A stretch of DNA of 64,000 nucleotides from Aliiroseovarius lamellibrachiae (GTDB lineage: Bacteria > Pseudomonadota > Alphaproteobacteria > Rhodobacterales > Rhodobacteraceae). Made by a program: the position numbers and the translations under genes. The stretch covers positions 1 through 64,000 of the forward strand of contig NZ_JAHEVJ010000005.1 of assembly GCF_018599245.1 (NCBI RefSeq), in the 5' to 3' direction. Shown piece by piece: positions 46,179 through 55,356 of the stretch. Each line of letters begins with the position of its first letter. Positions within the stretch are counted from its first letter, which is position 1. The notes beneath the pieces are model-generated. The model had not been told where the DNA came from. It worked only from the letters and a program-made list of their open reading frames with translations, and made no database searches.

Positions 46179-46512
46179 AAAGGGGATTTAGGACACTGCG
46201 GCCGATCCTGCAATGGTCCAGTGATTTGGCCGCGACATTGAATATCAGCATTGGCGCCAGACGCACGGCGCCGTCACAACCCGCAAAAGCACCGCACAAA
46301 TTTCCCAGCATCGCAGTGCGGGGCCAAAGCCCATGTGAAATTTTCAGGGATACTCGGAAATAAATAAACATATATCCCAATTTTTCACACGGCTTAGCAA
46401 GATCGTTCCTTTTTTTGCAACCCCATGAGATGATCACCCAAAAGCAGGCGCACCCACTCGCCCCTTGCACCCCACATTCAAGCGGCTAACCTGCCGCCAA
46501 CAAGGAGACAAC
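46179..46512. other. 334-nt divergent intergenic region, no gene seen
   Basis: It lies between divergent def and the PatB-like gene, so it must hold both promoters. The only contrast in composition is an AT-rich patch at about 46350-46385 (AAATAAATAAACATATAT). A run of seven T is at about 46410. The patB ribosome site AAGGAGACA is at 46502-46510. No ORF with coding character, tandem repeat or stable hairpin was seen. Confidence 0.5.
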
Positions 46513-47685
46513 ATGACTTTTGACAAGATGATCGAGCGCCGCGGCACCCATTCTTCGAAATGGGACAAGATGGAGCAGCTTTTTGGGGTGCCACAAGAGG
46601 ACGGCCTGTCGATGTGGACCGCCGACAGCGATTTTGCCACCGCGCCCTGTGTGCAGGACGCCGTGCGCCGCGCCGCTGATCTTGGGGTGTTTGGCTATTC
46701 TTGGGAACATCCAGAGTATCTGAATGCCGTCAGCTGGTGGATGAAAACGCGCCACAACTGGGATGTGGACCCGGAGTGGGTGCTGACCAGCCAAGGACTG
46801 GGCAACGCCATTGCCCTCTGTCTTGATATCTGGAGCAACCCGGGCGACGGCATCCTGATCTTTACGCCCGTGTATCATGAATTTGCCCTGAAGGTGAAAA
46901 AGACCGGTCGGAAAGTCGTGGAATGCCCGCTCGCGCGCGACGGTGACAATTATGTGCTTGATCTGGACGACGCCCAATCGCGTCTGACCGGCGATGAGAA
47001 GATGATCCTGTTTTGCTCACCGCAAAACCCCTCGGGTCGCGTTTGGACCCCGGAAGAGCTGCGCGCGGTTGCGGAATTTGCCGAGCGCAACGACCTTATG
47101 CTTGTGTCTGACGAGATCCATCACGACCTTGTCTATGCAGAGCACACCCATGTGCCCACCGCCGTTGCCGCCCCTGAAGCTGAAAAGCGTCTGGTCACCC
47201 TGACCGCCGCGTCAAAGACGTTCAATATCGCGGGCATGCGCACCGGAAATATGATCATCGCGGATCCAGATCTGCGCGCCGCGATGCGCAAACGCCTCTC
47301 GACGCTGGACTATGGCCCGGCCTCATTGGGTGTGGATATGATCACCGCGGCCTACTCGCCTGACGGTGCGGAATGGGTCGATGCGCAATTGCTGCATCTC
47401 GTCAAAAACCGCGCCATATTTGATGCGGGCATCAACGCCATTCCCGGTTTGAAATCCATGCCGCTGCAATCCACTTATCTTGCGTGGGTTGATTTCACCG
47501 GCACCGGAATGGACCACGATGACGTGATCGCCCGGATCCGTGACACTGCGAAAATCGCCGTCAGCCCCGGCCCAGCCTTTGGCACGGGCGGCGAGGGATT
47601 TCAGCGCTTTAATCTGGCCACCCAAGGCGCGCGTGTTGAAGATGCAGTGGCGCGTATGCAACGTGCATTCGCCGACCTTCAATAA
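46513..47685 (+). CDS. PatB/MalY-family PLP-dependent C-S lyase/aminotransferase
   Basis: A 390-residue fold-type I PLP enzyme. The cofactor lysine is in TAASKTFNIAGMRTGN, with the usual SPQNPSGRVWT and LVSDEIHHDLVY. The N-terminal MIERRGTHSSKWDKMEQLFG and LSMWTADSDFATAP are typical of the MalY/PatB cystathionine beta-lyase-like group. The likely reaction is beta-elimination of sulfur amino acids. The start follows AAGGAGACAAC. The exact substrate is not certain. Confidence 0.9.
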   Translation: MTFDKMIERRGTHSSKWDKMEQLFGVPQEDGLSMWTADSDFATAPCVQDAVRRAADLGVFGYSWEHPEYLNAVSWWMKTRHNWDVDPEWVLTSQGLGNAIALCLDIWSNPGDGILIFTPVYHEFALKVKKTGRKVVECPLARDGDNYVLDLDDAQSRLTGDEKMILFCSPQNPSGRVWTPEELRAVAEFAERNDLMLVSDEIHHDLVYAEHTHVPTAVAAPEAEKRLVTLTAASKTFNIAGMRTGNMIIADPDLRAAMRKRLSTLDYGPASLGVDMITAAYSPDGAEWVDAQLLHLVKNRAIFDAGINAIPGLKSMPLQSTYLAWVDFTGTGMDHDDVIARIRDTAKIAVSPGPAFGTGGEGFQRFNLATQGARVEDAVARMQRAFADLQ

Positions 47686-47815
47686 CGTGTAAGCGTTCCC
47701 CGTTCGCATTGTATCCTTTGCGCACGGCCTTTCGATTTAAGCAGGTTCCCGCTTGGCCCATCCGGTCCGGCGGGGATCAGTTGCATCATCAATCCAGCCT
47801 TGCGTAATTGATCAC

Positions 47816-48358
47816 ATGCAGCTCCTGTCCCGCCTCTTTTCTCGCCTGACTTTGCTGGCCATTATCGCATTGGTTGGCGTGCTGGTTTGGGATCGGTTTA
47901 ATCCCCCCGCACCTCCCCCGATAATGGAGCCGGTGACCGAGCAAATTGACCGTATCGTGATAGAGAAATCCGCGCGCACCCTTACGGTATTTCGGGACGG
48001 CGAAGAGGTGAAAACCTATCAAATCGCCCTTGGTTTTGCCCCTGATGGTGACAAGCAGCACGAAGGGGATGGCAAAACGCCCGAAGGGGTTTTCAAGATC
48101 ACCCATCGCAATCCCAAAAGCGCTTATCATTTGTCTTTGGGGATTGATTATCCTCAGCTTGAGGACATTGCCCGGGCAGAGGCCGCAGGTGTCAGCCCCG
48201 GAGGAGATATCTTTATTCACGGGCAGCCCAACGGCGCGGGGCGGCTGGTGACCCTCCCTTATGACTGGACAGCAGGCTGCATCGCCGTTTCAGACATGGA
48301 CATCGAAGAGCTGTGGGCCATCACCCCAGATGGAACAGAAGTTGAAATCCGCCCATAG
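47816..48358 (+). CDS. L,D-transpeptidase (YkuD domain)
   Basis: A 180-residue protein with an N-terminal membrane anchor (about 8-26), a proline-rich linker (PPAPPPIMEP), and a YkuD domain. The catalytic pattern is HGQPNGAG followed by DWTAGCIAVSDMDIEEL, with the nucleophilic cysteine in AGCIA. Such enzymes form 3-3 cross-links or attach proteins to peptidoglycan. The start MQLLSRLFSR (47816) gives a normal N-terminal anchor. Another start, further upstream, has no support. Confidence 0.88.
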   Translation: MQLLSRLFSRLTLLAIIALVGVLVWDRFNPPAPPPIMEPVTEQIDRIVIEKSARTLTVFRDGEEVKTYQIALGFAPDGDKQHEGDGKTPEGVFKITHRNPKSAYHLSLGIDYPQLEDIARAEAAGVSPGGDIFIHGQPNGAGRLVTLPYDWTAGCIAVSDMDIEELWAITPDGTEVEIRP

Positions 48359-48409
48359 CGGACCCACCCACGGCCACGCCTGGGCCGTGGAAAACCACAA
48401 GAAACGAGA

Positions 48410-48763
48410 TTACGCCCCTTTGGCGATCAGCCCAACGGGCGCGGTTTCTTCGCGGGCGAAATCCAGTGGGGCCTGATCATGGGCTTCGGCTTTACGCTTA
48501 AACTCATACTTCATGCGCCCGTCTTCCTCTTCCGAGGCGATGATCAGGCATTGGTACAGGTGCCGGCTGCCATCATAAAGATCCACCAACCCACGCAGAT
48601 GCGGCGCGCGTTCATTGTCCAGCGAAAATCCGGTGTCCCAGAACTTTAGGACCGGAAACACTTCGTCATCCACGCGCACACGCAGGCGGGACTTCTTTTT
48701 CAGGTCACGTTTGCGGGCGGCATCCAGCCCCTCACGCACCTCTTTTGGCAAAAATTCCAGCAT
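48410..48763 (-). CDS. Conserved Rhodobacterales hypothetical protein
   Basis: A 117-residue soluble protein. It begins MLEFLPKEVREGLDAARKRD followed by a basic KKKSRLRVRVDDEVFPVLKFW, and then LVDLYDGSRHLYQCLIIASEE. The layout, a basic stretch and then beta-rich segment with FSLDNERAPHLRGLVDLYDG, resembles a PilZ-like small domain, but the PilZ RxxxR and DxSxxG motifs are not convincing. The start at 48763 follows GGGAGATGGG. I do not assign a function. Confidence 0.7.
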   Translation of the reverse strand: MLEFLPKEVREGLDAARKRDLKKKSRLRVRVDDEVFPVLKFWDTGFSLDNERAPHLRGLVDLYDGSRHLYQCLIIASEEEDGRMKYEFKRKAEAHDQAPLDFAREETAPVGLIAKGA

Positions 48764-48901
48764 TACCCATCTCCCATAACGGACAGAGATCATGACATGA
48801 TCATGCGTTCGGTCAAGTTAACCATTGTATAACATGCGAAGATTTTTGGATTTTTCCGGGTCTTCCACCTGAGAATGCGCTGGAAATGCAACAAAGGCGT
48901 G

Positions 48902-48930
48902 ACAGGTCGCAGAGGTTTCCCGCGACCTGT
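48902..48930 (-). terminator. Possible terminator hairpin after cobM
   Basis: A perfect 9-bp stem, ACAGGTCGC / GCGACCTGT, with an 11-nt loop lies 18 nt after the cobM stop. There is no T-run, so if it ends transcription it probably does so with help (Rho) or stabilises the 3' end. Confidence 0.45.
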
Positions 48931-48947
48931 TGGGGGAATGGCTTCCC

Positions 48948-49739
48948 TTACGTGTTCACATCCTCAACCAGATCCACCCCCACAACCGGGCGCAAAACAT
49001 GGGGGATTTTCGGGTCGTAAAGCGCGCTGTCTTTAAAGTCGCGCACGTTGTTCAACGCAGGCCCCACAAGGATCAGCGCGGTGCGGGTGATCTTTTCCGC
49101 GCGCACTTTTTTGCGAATGTCGGCGATGGTGCCGCGGATCAGCATCTCATCCGGCCAGCCAACACGATAGGCGACAACCACCGGGCAATCAGCGCCATAA
49201 TAAGGGGTCAGCACCCGCTCGATCTCGCGCATATTACGCACCGCCAAATGGATCGCCAGCGTCGCACCCGTTTTGGCGAAATTCTCCAGCGTTTCCCCTT
49301 CGGGCATTGAAGTCGATTGCATCGACATCCGCGTCAGCACAATGGATTGCGCCACTTCGGGGATGGTCAACTCCTGCCCCAGCGCGGCGGCGGCGGCGGC
49401 ATAGGCGGGCACGCCGGGAATGACCTGATAATCAATCCCATCCGCTTTCAACCGGCGGATCTGTTCGGCAATTGCACCGTACAAAGACGGATCCCCCGAA
49501 TGCACCCGCGCGACATTTTCACCGCGCCTGTGGGCGGCAAGGATTTCACCGTGGGTGTCGTCCAAAGTCATGGGCGCCGTGTCCATCACGCGTGCCCCTT
49601 CGGGCGCGCAGGCCACAACCTCTGGCGGGACCAAGGATCCGGCATAAAGACAGACCGGGCATTCGCCGATGATGCGCTGTGCTTTCAGGGTCAAAAGTTC
49701 CGGATCGCCGGGACCGGCACCAATGAAATAAACGGTCAT
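48948..49739 (-). CDS. cobM: Precorrin-4 C(11)-methyltransferase
   Basis: A 263-residue corrin methyltransferase. It begins MTVYFIGAGPGDPELLTLKA, the SAM-binding start of this superfamily, and has VARVHSGDPSLYGAIAEQ, GVPAYAAAAAALGQELT and VVAYRVGWPDEMLIRGT, which separate CobM/CbiF from the related enzymes. It is the last gene of the corrin operon and overlaps the CbiG-CobJ gene by 4 nt. Confidence 0.93.
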   Translation of the reverse strand: MTVYFIGAGPGDPELLTLKAQRIIGECPVCLYAGSLVPPEVVACAPEGARVMDTAPMTLDDTHGEILAAHRRGENVARVHSGDPSLYGAIAEQIRRLKADGIDYQVIPGVPAYAAAAAALGQELTIPEVAQSIVLTRMSMQSTSMPEGETLENFAKTGATLAIHLAVRNMREIERVLTPYYGADCPVVVAYRVGWPDEMLIRGTIADIRKKVRAEKITRTALILVGPALNNVRDFKDSALYDPKIPHVLRPVVGVDLVEDVNT

Positions 49740-51547
49740 GACAGATCTCCGTCAATGCGGCGGGCATAGCCGCGCGGGGTGAACATACGGGGGCCTTCGC
49801 CCAATTGCGCAAGGCGAGAGTTTGAGCTGCCGACCAGCACAACGGTCAACATATCAACCTCATCCACCTGCAATTCGTCCAGACGACGATAGCGGATGTT
49901 TTCGGTCGGGCGGCCCAGATTGGATGCCAGCATGACGGGCGTATCCGCCGGGCGATGCTTCAGCAAAATGTCACGGGCCTCAGCCAGCAAAGTACGGCGC
50001 GTTTTGGACACCGGATTGTAGAAGGCGATCACAAAATCCCCCTCAGCCGCGGCGCGCAGACGCTTGATGATATCCTCGCGGTGGGTCAACAGATCTGACA
50101 GAGAAATGGCACAGAAATCATGTCCCAAAGGCGCACCAGCGCGCGCCGCCGCCCCTTGCAGCGCGGACACACCGGGGGTCGAAACCACCTCAACCCGGCG
50201 GGCGGCATCCGAGACACCTTTTTCATCCGGGCCGCGATCCAGCAGTTCATAGACCAGCGCGCCCATCGCATAAATGCCCGCATCCCCCGAACACACGAGG
50301 GCGACATTTTTGCCTTTTCCCGCCTGCTCCAGCGCATAGCGGCAGCGATCTTCTTCGCCCCCCAATGGGAAATCAGAGCGGGTTTTGCCCGCCGCCAATG
50401 GCCCAATCAGGTCGATGTAAAGACCGTATCCCACCAGCTCTTCCGCCTCTTGCAAAAGATGGCTGGCCTCGGGCGTGCGCCAAGTGTGCTGTCCCGGTCC
50501 AATCGAGACAATGGAAAGCTTGCCGCGCGTCCTGCCCCCCATCTCGGTGATCACCTCGGGGCTACGTGCCAGCGCACAGGTGGTATTGGCGGTTTTGACC
50601 TTTGGGATAACCAGTTCGGCGTTTGGTCCGGCGGCTGCAAGCGCGGCCCCCTCGCTCACCCCGTGGCAACCCACCTCGTCAAACACAACGTCGGACGGGT
50701 TGGCGAGACGGGCTGTTTCAGCTTCCAACTCCGCAGCCGTAAACACCCGGAACGGCACGCCCAAGCGGCGCGCCAATTGGGTCATCGCAGGCTCGTCGCC
50801 TTTCAGATCCAAGGACGTCACACAGGCAATCGCGCCCGGTGCGATGTTGGCCGCGGAAAGCTGTTCGGACACATTCGTCCACAGCTCTTCTGGGTCGGCA
50901 TTCCGCGCACAGCCCACGCCCAGCGCAAAGCGTTGCGGGTGATAGGCCAGACAGGTTGGGCCGGTTTCAACGGGGGCCTCCGTGACCGCCATTTCAACAG
51001 CCCCGCCCGCGTCTTCGATATCAAAGATGTTTTCGCCAGAAATGGACACGCCAGCGCCCGACAACAGCTCTGCCATTGCCTCTTTGGCATCCGACGGGTT
51101 GGCCAAACGATAACCAACAGGCGGCTCGTCCAAGGCAACACCCATCGACACATCACCGGCGGTGGTCACAGCGGCAGTCGCGCCAATTTCAGCGGCAATC
51201 GTCGAGGCCAAACGGTTCGCGCCACGGTGTCCACCCAACAAAGGCAACACGGCAGACCCATCGTCAGCCACAGCCACAACCGGCGGTTCCGCCAGTTTAT
51301 TGGCCAAAATAGGCGCCACAGCACGGATCAGAATGCCCGCCGCACACACACCCACAATTGGCGTTCCCGCCGCAAACAACATCCGCACATGATCCAGCGC
51401 GTTGGGGAAAAACGCATCGGCCTGTGCCACGCGCCCTTCGCGGCCATGGACCTGCGCGCCCAACAGAGTAGCAACCTCATGGGCGAGCGGTTCGCCGGAG
51501 GCATTCAGACAGATAACAACAGGCGTGTTCGCAGGGCTTACAGCCAT
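49736..51547 (-). CDS. cobJ: CbiG-CobJ fusion (precorrin-5A hydrolase-like + C(17)-methyltransferase)
   Basis: A 603-residue bifunctional protein. Residues about 8-130 match the CbiG N-terminal domain (GVCAAGILIRAVAPIL, LLGGHRGANRLA), and residues about 208-330 the CbiG/CobE C-terminal domain (LGVGCARNADPEELW, DEVGCHGVSEGAALAAAG). From about 343 the CobJ/CbiH methyltransferase follows (KLSIVSIGPGQHTWRTPEA, ALVCSGDAGIYAMGALVYE, STPGVSALQGAAARAGAP). The complete CbiG part is the enzyme that opens the delta-lactone in the cobalt-first route; in the aerobic route only a CobE-like piece is used. It overlaps cobI by 10 nt. Confidence 0.92.
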   Translation of the reverse strand: MAVSPANTPVVICLNASGEPLAHEVATLLGAQVHGREGRVAQADAFFPNALDHVRMLFAAGTPIVGVCAAGILIRAVAPILANKLAEPPVVAVADDGSAVLPLLGGHRGANRLASTIAAEIGATAAVTTAGDVSMGVALDEPPVGYRLANPSDAKEAMAELLSGAGVSISGENIFDIEDAGGAVEMAVTEAPVETGPTCLAYHPQRFALGVGCARNADPEELWTNVSEQLSAANIAPGAIACVTSLDLKGDEPAMTQLARRLGVPFRVFTAAELEAETARLANPSDVVFDEVGCHGVSEGAALAAAGPNAELVIPKVKTANTTCALARSPEVITEMGGRTRGKLSIVSIGPGQHTWRTPEASHLLQEAEELVGYGLYIDLIGPLAAGKTRSDFPLGGEEDRCRYALEQAGKGKNVALVCSGDAGIYAMGALVYELLDRGPDEKGVSDAARRVEVVSTPGVSALQGAAARAGAPLGHDFCAISLSDLLTHREDIIKRLRAAAEGDFVIAFYNPVSKTRRTLLAEARDILLKHRPADTPVMLASNLGRPTENIRYRRLDELQVDEVDMLTVVLVGSSNSRLAQLGEGPRMFTPRGYARRIDGDLS

Positions 51548-52239
51548 GGATCGGCTCCTTTCGCAAGCAGGATCATCGAAAAATAAGGCGCCTTTTCAGG
51601 GGCATCCGAAAGCGGCAGCACCACCTCTTCGGGCAGCGAGGCGCGTTCAACATAGATGGCTTTGTCGGTCAGGCCGAGCGCGGCGATGACGGCGCGGATT
51701 TTCGGCAAGTGGCGACCCACTTTCATAATCGCCACTGACTCCGCCCCTTCGATGCGCGCGCGCAGCTCGTCCTCGTCCAAGGGGCCGGGCAACACGGTCA
51801 GACGCTCATTTCGCGCCACCAAAGGTTTTTTCGCGCGCGCCGCCACAGTGGTGATTGAGGTCACACCCGGCACAATCTCACACTCAAACCGCGCCGACAG
51901 ACGGGCAAACAAATACATGAAAGAGCCATAGAAAAACGGATCCCCCTCGCAAAGCACAACCACATCATCGCCCGCGGCCAGACGCTCTGCGATCTGGGCG
52001 GCACCGGCATCATAGGCCGCTTGTGCAGGCCCGCGTTCAACCGTCATCGGCACGGGGATTGTGATCTCATCCGCGCCTTTCGCAATCAGATCCGCCGCAA
52101 TTGAGCGCGCAAAACTGTCGCCCCGCTCAAGCGCCGGATAGGCAATGACGCGGGCTTGCGAAATCAACCGCGCAGCTTTCAGCGTCATCAGCTCGGGATC
52201 TCCCGGGCCGAGGCCAATCCCGTAAAGGGTTCCATTCAT
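51538..52239 (-). CDS. cobI: Precorrin-2 C(20)-methyltransferase
   Basis: A 233-residue methyltransferase, the first committed methylation of the corrin ring. It begins MNGTLYGIGLGPGDPELMTL and has VVVLCEGDPFFYGSFMYLF and EIVPGVTSITTVAARAKKPL, characteristic of CobI/CbiL. It overlaps cobL and the CbiG-CobJ gene on either side. It is encoded in the middle of the operon. Confidence 0.94.
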   Translation of the reverse strand: MNGTLYGIGLGPGDPELMTLKAARLISQARVIAYPALERGDSFARSIAADLIAKGADEITIPVPMTVERGPAQAAYDAGAAQIAERLAAGDDVVVLCEGDPFFYGSFMYLFARLSARFECEIVPGVTSITTVAARAKKPLVARNERLTVLPGPLDEDELRARIEGAESVAIMKVGRHLPKIRAVIAALGLTDKAIYVERASLPEEVVLPLSDAPEKAPYFSMILLAKGADPWL

Positions 52240-53441
52240 CGCTTAATCAAGCTCCATTGTGTGACCGGACGGTGCGGTTTCCAACCGGAATGTGGGCCAA
52301 GGGGCTCGGCCCGTTCCACCGACAGTTTGATCAACTGCCCACCGTGCTTTTTGTGTAGGCCCGCAAGACACATCTCGCTTTCCAGCGTGACCGCATTGGC
52401 GACCAAGCGACCCAAGGGGCGTAATGCGGCCCAAGCCGCGTCAAAGGTTTCTTCGCTCAAGCCACCACCGATAAAGACAGCATCCGGTGCCTCAAGCGCA
52501 TCAAGCGCGGCGGGCACCGTGCCATCCACCAGTTCCAAACGCGGCACGCCCAGCGCCAAAGCGTTGGCGGCCGCAAGGGCCCGGCGATCAGCGCGGGGTT
52601 CAATGCCAATCGCACGGGCGTAACGCGCACCCCGCATCCATTCCACCGCCACCGATCCGCAACCGGTCCCAATGTCCCACAGCAACGCCCCGCGCATCGG
52701 CATCAGTTTCGCCAATGTGATCGCGCGAACTTCCTGTTTGGTCATTGTGCCGTCATGCTGAAAAAGCTCGTCCGAAAGCCCCGGCACGCGGGGCAAAAGG
52801 GCCGCATTTGGCGCGGCAACGCATTCCACGGCAAGCGTGTTAAAGGCTGGAACCTCGTGATCCCAAGCCTCCGCCGCCCCATCAAAACGCGCCTCATCTT
52901 CGCCGCCCATATGGGCCAAAACGGTCATGCGCGATTTGCCAAAGCCGCGCTCTGTCAGAAACGCCGCGATTTGGCCGGGGGTTTCCGCACCGGTGGTCAG
53001 GATCAACAGGCGCACATCCGGCTGGATGAACGCAATCATCTGTTCAACCGGGCGACCATGCACGGTCAGCGTTTCCAGATCCGCCATCGACCAGCCCATG
53101 CGGGCCGCCGCCAGTTGAAAAGCGCCAATTTGTGGGTGATAGGTGACCTCTTGCGGGTCCAGATGACGACCGATTTTGGCCCCAACCGAGAACCAAAGGG
53201 GGTCGCCAGACGCAAGCACCACAACCAGTTTACCGCGCCGCGCTTCAAGCTCGGAAATCAACGCATCAAAAGGCGAGGGCCAAGCCAGTCGTTCAGCCCC
53301 GGTGTCCAACATCTCGTGGTGACGTTTGCCGCCAACAATCACATCTGCGGCCTCAACCACAGCGCGGGTGGCCGGGGTCAACCCGTCCAGCCCATCTTCG
53401 CCAATACCAACGATGTGCAACCACGGAGTCACTTGGGTCAT
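52236..53441 (-). CDS. cobL: Precorrin-6Y C(5,15)-methyltransferase (decarboxylating)
   Basis: A 401-residue fusion of CbiE-like (about 1-200) and CbiT-like (about 210-400) domains. The first has IVGIGEDGLDGLTPATRAVV and VVLASGDPLWFSVGAKIG; the second has MTKQEVRAITLAKLMPMRGALLWDIGTGCGSVAVEWMRGA, the methyltransferase with its decarboxylating activity. This two-domain form is usual in the aerobic-type gene set. Overlaps cobI and cobH by 4 nt. Confidence 0.94.
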   Translation of the reverse strand: MTQVTPWLHIVGIGEDGLDGLTPATRAVVEAADVIVGGKRHHEMLDTGAERLAWPSPFDALISELEARRGKLVVVLASGDPLWFSVGAKIGRHLDPQEVTYHPQIGAFQLAAARMGWSMADLETLTVHGRPVEQMIAFIQPDVRLLILTTGAETPGQIAAFLTERGFGKSRMTVLAHMGGEDEARFDGAAEAWDHEVPAFNTLAVECVAAPNAALLPRVPGLSDELFQHDGTMTKQEVRAITLAKLMPMRGALLWDIGTGCGSVAVEWMRGARYARAIGIEPRADRRALAAANALALGVPRLELVDGTVPAALDALEAPDAVFIGGGLSEETFDAAWAALRPLGRLVANAVTLESEMCLAGLHKKHGGQLIKLSVERAEPLGPHSGWKPHRPVTQWSLIKR

Positions 53442-54103
53442 GTCCGCTCCTCCGGCAATCCGGCTGACAACGCATTCACGGCGGCAGATGCAATCGCTGA
53501 TCCGCCACGGCGCCCGCGCAGGGCGACGAATTCACAGCCGCGCGGATTGGCAGCAAGCTCTGCTTTGCTTTCAGCAGCCCCCACAAAACCCACCGGAAAC
53601 CCAAGGATCACGGCAGGTTTTGGGCCACCCGCGTCGATCAGTTCAAGCAGGTGGAAAAGCGCGGTGGGGGCGTTGCCCACGGCCACAATTGCGCCCTCAA
53701 GCCGCTCATCCCAAAGCTCAACCGCCGCGGCGGACCGGGTGTTGCCGATCTCTTTGGCAAGCTCCGGCGTGCGCGGATCATTAAGGGTGATAACCACCTC
53801 ATTGTCTGCGGGCAAATAGCGGCGGATGATCCCCGCGCCCACCATTTCGCAATCGCAAAACACCGGCGCGCCGGATTTCAACGCCTCGTGTCCGGCCGCA
53901 TAAGCATCGGATGAGAACGCCAATCGATCCGCCACTTCGACCATACCGCAAGCGTGGATCACGCGGGTCGCCAGCGCCGCCATACCGTCTGGAAACCGGT
54001 CCAGCCGCGCCTCGCGGCGAAGTGTCTCAAACGACTGCGCATAAATAGCCGAGGGGTCGCGTTCATAGCGCAACGCTGGTCGCGAGGGGGGATGCTCCGT
54101 CAT
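53438..54103 (-). CDS. cobH: Precorrin-8X methylmutase
   Basis: A 221-residue enzyme moving the methyl group from C-11 to C-12 to give hydrogenobyrinate. It contains YERDPSAIYAQSFETLRRE near the N terminus, VIHACGMVEVADRL with the catalytic histidine, VFCDCEMVGAGI, and FPVGFVGAAESKAEL. The length is normal for CobH/CbiC. It overlaps cbiX and cobL. Confidence 0.95.
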   Translation of the reverse strand: MTEHPPSRPALRYERDPSAIYAQSFETLRREARLDRFPDGMAALATRVIHACGMVEVADRLAFSSDAYAAGHEALKSGAPVFCDCEMVGAGIIRRYLPADNEVVITLNDPRTPELAKEIGNTRSAAAVELWDERLEGAIVAVGNAPTALFHLLELIDAGGPKPAVILGFPVGFVGAAESKAELAANPRGCEFVALRGRRGGSAIASAAVNALSAGLPEERT

Positions 54104-55353
54104 GATTTGCGCGCGCTTTCCGGACCATGGGGATGTTTTGCATGCGGGTATTCGGCGTGCACATGGTCGTGGTGGTGATCGTGATCATGCGCATGACTGT
54201 GATCATGGCTGTGGCTGTGATCATGCGAATGGTCATGATCGTGAGGGTGGTGATGCCCCATGTCCAACCGACAGGCACCAGTGCAGAAATGATCGCACAG
54301 ATCACAAGTTTCCACCGTGGCGCCGGGCGCATTGGCCCCTTGGCCTTCCACATGGTGGTGGTGGCTTTCCTGAATGGCGCCCAATTCCGCCTCAAACCCC
54401 AGCACTTCCACGCGATATTTGCACATCACACAGGTGGGCGGCGGCACATCGCCAAAGGCCGGATGCCCCTCTTTGGCCAAGGCGGCGGCGCGGTCTTCGG
54501 CCAAAATCGGCGCAGCGCCGTCGATGGCCAGAACCTGCGTACGATACGCACAGATCCCGCAGTTCGGCGGCGGCGTCTTGCCCAGCTGTTCCGTCACACG
54601 TTCCGCAAAGGTTTCCAGCACCTTGGGGTGATCGTTCAAATAGCCCGCTTTTACGAACTGAATGTCAGGATGCGCGGCGGCGACTTGATCGGTAAAACCG
54701 TAAATCCGGTCGATCAGAATGCCGGTGAAAAGGAAATAGGGGAAAACAATGATGCGTTTGTATCCAAGCTTGGCCGCATGGGTCAGGCAGGGTTCCACCA
54801 GCGGAAAGGTCACGCCGGAATAGCCCACTTCGAGCCAACCAAACCCCAACCCCTCTTGCAGCAAACGCGCGATTTTAGCGACGTTGCCATTGGCATCAGG
54901 GTCAGACGCGCCGCGCCCGATGACCACCAGACAAGTGTCCGCCAGCGCAACATCGCCGTGCTCGGCATTGGCGGCCTGAACGGCGCCCCGCACGCGTTCG
55001 CCCGCCGCGGCCACCATCTTGGGGTCCACACCCAATTCGCGACCGTAACTGACATCAATCCCATGTTTGGTGGCATAGGTATTGAGCACCGTGGGAATAT
55101 CATTTTTCGAATGCATCGCGGCAAACAGCATCCCCGGAACCGCGACAATGCGATCGCAGCCCGCTTCGCGCAGATTGTCCAGTCCCACACGGATCACCGG
55201 GTTGGCGAACTCAAGATAGCCATAATCGACCATCCAATCCTCGGGAAAATAGGCGGGGAGTTTTTCAGCTAGCACCTTGAATTCATCCACGGCGGCCTGA
55301 CTGCGCGAGCCATGCCCGCAGATCATCACGCCAACTTTTTCAGGTTTTGCCAT
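54100..55353 (-). CDS. cbiX: Sirohydrochlorin cobaltochelatase CbiX, with Cys motifs and His-rich tail
   Basis: A 417-residue chelatase of the long CbiX type. The first half has GHGSRSQAAVDEF and AAMHSKNDIPTVL, the second half has VFPYFLFTGILIDRI, the two related chelatase lobes. After residue 260 come three cysteine groups: CGICAYR (265-268), CVMCKYR (308-311), and CDLCDHFCTGAC (350-361), suited to iron-sulfur or metal binding. The last 50 residues are almost only His and Asp (367-409), a likely cobalt store. It is coupled to cobH by a 4-nt overlap, and preceded by a small His-rich membrane protein. Confidence 0.92.
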   Translation of the reverse strand: MAKPEKVGVMICGHGSRSQAAVDEFKVLAEKLPAYFPEDWMVDYGYLEFANPVIRVGLDNLREAGCDRIVAVPGMLFAAMHSKNDIPTVLNTYATKHGIDVSYGRELGVDPKMVAAAGERVRGAVQAANAEHGDVALADTCLVVIGRGASDPDANGNVAKIARLLQEGLGFGWLEVGYSGVTFPLVEPCLTHAAKLGYKRIIVFPYFLFTGILIDRIYGFTDQVAAAHPDIQFVKAGYLNDHPKVLETFAERVTEQLGKTPPPNCGICAYRTQVLAIDGAAPILAEDRAAALAKEGHPAFGDVPPPTCVMCKYRVEVLGFEAELGAIQESHHHHVEGQGANAPGATVETCDLCDHFCTGACRLDMGHHHPHDHDHSHDHSHSHDHSHAHDHDHHHDHVHAEYPHAKHPHGPESARKS

Positions 55354-55356
55354 GAT

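Noticed and set aside
50120-51586. 488-codon open frame on the plus strand
   Set aside because: It is opposite the CbiG-CobJ fusion gene and is a composition shadow; the protein is Arg/His/Gln-rich with no recognisable domain. The same holds for the long frames at 54127-55272, 994-1800 and 37214-38245.
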